From Floccularia luteovirens (lineage: Eukaryota; Basidiomycota; Agaricomycetes; Agaricales; Squamanitaceae), in the NCBI GenBank assembly GCA_009739215.1, contig VSJF01000004.1, positions 1,798,001 to 1,862,000 of the forward strand: 64,000 nt of DNA, written 5' to 3'. The notes beneath the pieces were generated by a model. That model saw nothing but the letters and a program-made list of their open reading frames with translations, was not told the DNA's origin and made no database searches. How positions within the stretch are numbered: the stretch's first letter is position 1; each line of letters opens with the position of its first letter. The position numbers were made by a program, and so were the translations under genes. Below are positions 59,363 to 64,000 of the stretch, piece after piece.

Positions 59363-60138
59363 ATGTCGTCACATAATTATGAAGTTGCTCTTTTCGGAGA
59401 GTTTTTCTCGCATGACCTCAAGGCAATTCTCAACCGCATAACTCTGCACAGCGAATCGTCCCATCCAGTGCACACCCGCGAGATTGTTTTCGAACCCCTT
59501 GATGCACAGCATCAACGAGAAACGGGCATTGATCCAATATTACTCCGTGCAAAAAAAGAATTGTCCCAACAAGACGAGCCATGGTGCGTAAATGTATATC
59601 TCAACTTTCTTTATTGTCTCGTAAGCATACAAGGATAGGGTGTTGTACTCATACTTGAAACCGGAATCCGTGAGAGTTCACCCCGAAGCGACTGTCAGGC
59701 CTTGGGCTACCTGTCAAGTCATAGGTGATGCGTTAAGTTTTGCAGCAGCTCTTGGTTATGTGTATGGAGTACATTCCTGTTCTTATGGACATGTGCAAAC
59801 TTAATTGTTGATGTTCCTTAGGAGGCGGTCACAAATATACAAGCGGGGCTTTGCATTTAGAAGAGGCCTTTTGAGTATTCTCATGTTTCAACAAGAACAG
59901 GTTCCTATTCCGCAGCACATAAATAACAGCCTTTTGTTCTCACCTCGCACATTAGGTAGACCCCAAGACACAACTCCCAATACCTGCACATTCCGATACT
60001 TTATGGGAGGTCGAGGTAAAAACGGCCATGCCAATTCGAAACACACAGGAAACCCCTTTAAGCCAATCAATAGAAGCTGTCCTGGAAGTGCAGCTACTAA
60101 TGAAGGGTCTGCTTGATCTACGCAGACAAGATGTATAG
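59363..60138 (+). CDS. MED18: Mediator complex subunit 18
   Basis: Med18 sits in the Mediator head module with Med20 and contacts RNA polymerase II. The start MSSHNYEVALFGEFFSHDLK is the usual N-terminus (YEVALFGEF). Then come ILNRITLHSESSHPVHTREI, FEPLDAQHQRETGIDPILLR, YLKPESVRVHPEATVRPWAT, VIGDALSFAAALGYV, and after an intron at about 59781-59819 RRSQIYKRGFAFRRGLLSIL and MFQQEQV. The last exon starts at about 59957 in a frame differing from the longer open frame and reads VDPKTQLPIPAHSDTLWEVE, VKTAMPIRNTQETPLSQSIE and AVLEVQLLMKGLLDLRRQDV, the conserved C-terminus. A prediction that skips this last intron would give a wrong tail. Confidence 0.9.
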
Positions 60139-60183
60139 GGCCAACATTATCACAGTTGACATATTATCAATACCAATAATGTG

Positions 60184-61509
60184 TTAGTCTGACACCTCTC
60201 CATCCGAGTCACCCTGATTTATTGTGTTATCTTCTTCGACATCCTGAGCATCTCGTACATGTTTCAACAAGTCCAATAGAGCTGACGGGTCTACCTCAAC
60301 ACCATCATCTAGATCCTCCGCTCCAGGACTATGAATCGCCACATCAGAGTAGCCGGTATCCTCTCCCTCATTGTCACTATCACTAGCGTAGTCGCCAAGC
60401 ATCGCCGAAATGCTTTGATCATCCTCAGCGTCACTTCGATCACTCCCATATGCCCCTAAAAGCCCGTCCAATGTTTGCTTCGCAGCTTCCGGGTTCATTC
60501 GCCTCTTTTTTGGCCGTAGCTCACTTGCCGGGACAGTTACTCCACCTTGTGGATCCACAACATGTCCATTGAATTTTTCCCAGACTTCAATTGTTGGGAA
60601 TTCTACAAAGTGGGTTTTACAAAGGGCCTCTGCTAAGGTCTTGGTAGGATCCAGCCTGTAATAAATATTTTTGGCGAATGGGGCAGCTAAAGGGTCGGCG
60701 TGTGCGCGCATAACGCAGTCGGGGATCTCAAAAGCATCGGGATCAACAGGATCCGGATAACTAAGAGCCGTTACCCAGTTAGGGAGAACAGAGTCTTTTT
60801 TGGATGTGATTCGTTCTTTGACGCGGTCCTGAATGAGGGAGATGAGCGGGGTGTTCATTGAGTTCCGATGTGTTAACAGAACAATCGGGGACTCGGACGT
60901 GGTCTGTGAAGTGCCGAAAGGGTCTAACGGTTGGTGAAATTTGAATTCTACCGTGAGGAATGCTGCTTGTCTCCTGGAAAATGAGTTTTTTTTTTGTGAA
61001 TACAATAACATCGTGTATAAATGAATGGATACGTACCTATAATCCCAAGTCGACTGATTTTGCTTGCACCTTTCCATCCCAACTGGTAACAAATCCATAT
61101 CAATATCTCGAGCTTCGAGTTGCCATTTTACAATTTCTCTCTTCGACTTATTCCTCCCTTGTGCCACACTCCCACTCCTACCCCTGCCTGCACCTCTTAC
61201 ACTTCGCATAAATCCTCCTTGAGCAATCTCCTTTCCCCACGTCCCAACATTACGTCCAATATCTTCTAAGAAGACATAATCATCCATCATTGTACCCCAG
61301 CCATACTGATTCATAGATACATATGCTGCCTTATCCCGTTTGCCTGAGCATCCTGTAAGTGTTTTGTGGTTCCTTGAGCATGGTAGAGAACAGGTATTCG
61401 TGTGGCATCTTGGGCATTTATAGATAGTGTACTTGTCGGAGCATATTGCGCACAACGGCTTTGTGGATGTGGATGTAGATGCTTCTGGTGAGTCTGGGGG
61501 TGCTAGCAT
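60184..61509 (-). CDS. BCD1: HIT-zinc-finger box C/D snoRNP assembly factor BCD1
   Basis: Bcd1 (ZNHIT6) is needed for box C/D snoRNP assembly. The start MLAPPDSPEASTSTSTKPLC leads into the HIT finger: CAICSDKYTIYKCPRCHTNT, CSLPCSRNHKTLTGCSGKRD, with all eight Cys/His ligands. The conserved region after it is AAYVSMNQYGWGTMMDDYVF, LEDIGRNVGTWGKEIAQGGF, then after one intron RQAAFLTVEFKFHQPL and later YRLDPTKTLAEALCKTHFVE. The C-terminus is very acidic (DDGVEVDPSALLDLLKHVRD, EEDNTINQGDSDGEVSD). The frame stays open upstream to 61584 and would add a hydrophobic leader, but a nuclear protein should not have that, so the ATG at 61509 is chosen. A CACGTG at 61582-61587 lies 73 bp upstream. Confidence 0.9.
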   Translation of the reverse strand: MLAPPDSPEASTSTSTKPLCAICSDKYTIYKCPRCHTNTCSLPCSRNHKTLTGCSGKRDKAAYVSMNQYGWGTMMDDYVFLEDIGRNVGTWGKEIAQGGFMRSVRGAGRGRSGSVAQGRNKSKREIVKWQLEARDIDMDLLPVGMERCKQNQSTWDYRYVSIHLYTMLLYSQKKNSFSRRQAAFLTVEFKFHQPLDPFGTSQTTSESPIVLLTHRNSMNTPLISLIQDRVKERITSKKDSVLPNWVTALSYPDPVDPDAFEIPDCVMRAHADPLAAPFAKNIYYRLDPTKTLAEALCKTHFVEFPTIEVWEKFNGHVVDPQGGVTVPASELRPKKRRMNPEAAKQTLDGLLGAYGSDRSDAEDDQSISAMLGDYASDSDNEGEDTGYSDVAIHSPGAEDLDDGVEVDPSALLDLLKHVRDAQDVEEDNTINQGDSDGEVSD

Positions 61510-61730
61510 AGAAGAAATCGTGTACCCAAGGTCTGGATGGAATAAGTAGACAAAGATTAAGATTAACAGAGAAATTGTTGACACGTGACAAGAACTTTAA
61601 TTTGAATCAGTGTTTCGAAGGAGAAAGCTCAGCCTTACGATAAGGTAGCTACTAAATGTTATTGTTGCACTAAAATGATATATTTAACAGTCTCAATATG
61701 AGATTTGTATTGTTTTTAATGTATACACGA

Positions 61731-62802
61731 CTAAATGTCATCCATCCCAAAGTCAATTTCTACCTTTTCACCCGGTTTGAAAGCAGGAAGACCTAGTCAT
61801 ATGGTTGTCTTAGAAATATCGCCTCATTGAAAGATGGAGAGATACCAACCTAGATAAGGACAGCTAGCACATCTAAATGCATCCCCCAAGAAACAACTCC
61901 CACAACTGCTCGTCGCTTTAGGGGCAGCTTTTGCTGCACTCAACAGCCTCTCCTTTTCCGACTGACTGACTTCTATTGTGGTGCCATCTTGGGATCCATC
62001 TAACAGCACAACCTTGCCATTCTTACGTTCTTCTTCCTCGAGTTCTGCCAATCCGCATGAGCAATTCTTGCAAGCTTTCTTTCTACGTGGAAGCGCAGAA
62101 GCCGTTACAGGCTCACACGTTGGCACCGGTCTTGCCTTATCCTCTGGCGTCAGAAGCTCGTCGGCATCAATCAGAGACGTAGGAGGACTCAAAGCCCATA
62201 AAGCCTTCTTTTCCTTGGAGTCAACCTTTTTACGGTTACGTTTGAGGGGGACGGATGCTGGGGGGAGCTGAACAGCAGAGAGACTGTGGGCAGGCTTTTG
62301 AGCAACAACAATACCTTCGTCTGTTAGAGTAGAAAGAACATTGAATCCTGCCAAAGTGAGTTCGGATGGAAGAGATTGTATAGCCGAGGACAGATTAAGG
62401 AGGTAAAGAGTTCCAAGGGGCGTTAGGCCGGATAGAAGCTGTGAAAGAAGGACAGGAAGTGTGGGAATCAAGCTCTGGTACTCAGTGGGGGTAAGCGTGA
62501 CGTGTACAGAGGCGTATGTGGAGGGCTCGAGTGTTGTTGCTGATTGAAAAAAAAGCGAGATGTTAAATGAGTATGATTTTCACAAAAGTAGAAATAGACC
62601 CACCCCCATCTATAAGTCTATCCAACAATTGCTTCTCTACTGGTTTGATCGCTTCCAACTCGGAGACTAGCGCCTGATATTTGCCATCCTGAGCTGTCGA
62701 AAGCGAGCCAATCACCAGAGCAGAACCTTTGGCTTCTTCAGGAGCAGCACCTGTAGAGTTGAGAATTGAAGGTGGAAAAGTATAGACAGCAGTTGGAGAC
62801 AT
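61731..62802 (-). CDS. DRE2: Cytosolic Fe-S assembly protein DRE2 (anamorsin)
   Basis: Dre2 receives electrons from Tah18 for cytosolic iron-sulfur cluster assembly. Start [20 protein letters not shown] leads into a methyltransferase-like fold ([20 protein letters not shown], then [20 protein letters not shown] and [20 protein letters not shown]). A linker is followed by the two cluster motifs: [16 protein letters not shown], with an upstream Cys in PVPTCEP giving C-x-C-type ligation, and [20 protein letters not shown], the CX2CX7CX2C motif. After a last intron the protein ends [19 protein letters not shown]. All cluster Cys are present. Introns lie at about 62540-62604 and 61794-61850. Its neighbours are on the same strand but unrelated. 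Confidence 0.94.
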
Positions 62803-63108
62803 GTTTACGTGGGCAGAGAACGAAATAAAGGATGAAGTAGAGAAATATAGAGCCGGGTAAGGTTAACAAGTCAAACGATTCAAAGACTCACATCGCAAAT
62901 CTTAATCAGCTCATGACATCAGCAAGCTGACAAATATCGTCCTCAAATTTTATTAACTGTCCTGTTGTACAGATTAAAAAAATCAACTGATAACGCACGA
63001 TTCGAACAAAAGCTAACTACGGAGAGCGGTGGGTCACACTATAGAAAAAGTGGTAGATAAACACCAAAACGAACATAAGCTACAGATCAATGACCACGCT
63101 GATAATTT
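62803..63108. other. Intergenic region upstream of DRE2
   Basis: About 306 bp between DRE2 and the forkhead gene, both minus strand. It should contain the DRE2 promoter and the forkhead 3' end. No motif stands out. Confidence 0.5.
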
Positions 63109-63821
63109 TTACTGTTGCTGTTGCTGCTGCTGTTGCATGTCAACAGTATTAGGCTGAGGTGGTTGCATATGTGGTGGGGGCATCCCGTGCATAACTTCTG
63201 GGTTCATAGGAGGCGGCATTAAAGCACTCCTCACACGGAACAACATCATCCGATACCACTCTGGATCCACACCAGCCTTCTCTTGTTCAGCGGTGACCTG
63301 TTGTAGGTGTCCGATTTCCTTCAACCAGGCCAGTCGCCAGTTTACGTTGCCATGTTCGTCCATTTCTAGGCCTTCATCCTGGGTAATGGGTATTGGACCG
63401 GGAAGAGGGGGTGGGAAACGTAAACCAGTCATCATTTGGAAGTTGGGGTCAAAACTAGTCAATGGGTAAGTTGACAGGCTTGTTGCCGATGATGTTCACG
63501 CAAAACTACTCACGGAGGGTAAGGCGGATAAGGAACTTGCTGCCGACTAGGGCCTGTATCATCCGGGTGCATTGGAGGTGATACGAATTGGGCGTGTGGG
63601 TCGTCGAATGACGCATCACCCGGAGTATAGTCCGCATCGGGCTCTTCAGATGCGCGACCATGTTTCGCGGACTTATTCTTCTTCTTTCGAATGCGATGAA
63701 CACCGGTGCGTGGATCGACGTTTTCATTTACTGTCCAATATGATCCCTTACCACGATCTGTCAACGGGCGTGGAACTTTCTCAAAACACGGGTTCAAAGA
63801 AAGGTTATGGCGGACAGAGTT
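63109..63821 (-). CDS. Forkhead transcription factor, C-terminal half (5' part outside or missing)
   Basis: The first exon visible begins at 63821 after an acceptor ATAATCTAG and reads [20 protein letters not shown] and [17 protein letters not shown], the second half of a forkhead domain (helix 3, wing 1). A basic [20 protein letters not shown] follows, then a Pro-rich region. After a short intron near 63463-63512 comes [40 protein letters not shown], and a Met/Pro/Gln tail ending in eight Gln. The first half of the domain is not found in the 179 bases left in the window. So either an unusually long intron leads out of the window or the gene is broken. The intron falls at the same codon position as in the FHA-forkhead gene at 41010. 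Confidence 0.85.
63112..63135. repeat. CTG/TTG tract coding C-terminal poly-glutamine
   Basis: Eight Gln codons in a row (mixed CAG and CAA on the minus strand) directly before the stop of the forkhead protein. It is likely to vary in length. Confidence 0.85.
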
Positions 63822-64000
63822 CTAGATTATTGACGTCAGATACAAGTTCACACAAGACTGTCCCGGAGAAAGATTAAAGTGTGTGATAAACTTTTCAAAA
63901 CAAATAGGAACAGTCAAACAATAACATCGCGGTCGCGACTCGCGCGTTGATACACATTATTCGAAATCAAAACAACAGCGCGTAACATGTCACAAAAAAA

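Noticed and set aside
61510..61584. Hydrophobic N-terminal extension of BCD1
   Set aside because: In frame and ATG-started, but a membrane leader on a nuclear snoRNP factor is not credible; the ATG at 61509 fits orthologs.

Overview
The window looks like nuclear DNA of a filamentous basidiomycete, most likely an agaricomycete. Genes are packed tightly on both strands and cut by many introns of about 48-65 nt with GTRNGT donors and AG acceptors. Nearly every gene reads as a recognisable fungal ortholog once those introns are removed, and several long, disordered proteins look basidiomycete-specific. I see no operons, CRISPR arrays, rRNA or tRNA genes. Exon boundaries below were worked out by eye from reading frame, splice consensus and conserved protein motifs, so single junctions may be off.

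Layout. 1-5.0 kb: 3' part of a mitochondrial SSB gene (minus) and the ribosome-rescue GTPase HBS1 (plus). 5.2-10.3 kb: CBM48 protein, EFM6-type methyltransferase, mitochondrial BolA, COX15. 10.4-16.5 kb (all minus): proteasome subunit PRE5, a long RGG/poly-Q protein of unknown function, and a Vps4-associated Vfa1-like protein. 17-23 kb: class III alcohol dehydrogenase, a membrane-anchored acyl-CoA-binding protein, a secreted M43 metalloprotease. 23.2-31 kb: mS34/GatC divergent pair, dUTPase with a divergent PIP-box-like protein, an SDR dehydrogenase, Mpo1, SEC22. 31.4-43.3 kb: an orphan basic protein, RAT1, eIF2B-delta, MTP18, an FHA-forkhead factor. 43.7-49 kb: a TFIIS-N-like orphan and a gene-poor block. 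49-64 kb: KCS1, the meiotic RING protein HEI10, a CUE-like orphan, MED18, BCD1, DRE2, and the 3' half of a second forkhead gene.

The most striking non-genic feature is about 3.6 kb (44,769-48,357) in which I count only three CpG dinucleotides. It is AT-rich and full of fold-back repeats. This is what long-term cytosine methylation and deamination of a silenced repeat would leave, and it runs into the 5' end of the neighbouring gene.

Other points: a 7-nt micro-exon in HEI10 that restores a RING zinc ligand; 13- and 14-nt micro-exons in the SDR and acyl-CoA-binding genes; two genes (PRE5, RAT1) whose first coding exon is just the ATG; a one-base frame break in COX15; and short shared promoters joining functionally related divergent pairs (BolA/COX15 and mS34/GatC for mitochondria, dUTPase/PIP-box protein for DNA synthesis). 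I did not find a convincing new multi-gene system such as a biosynthetic cluster or defence island.
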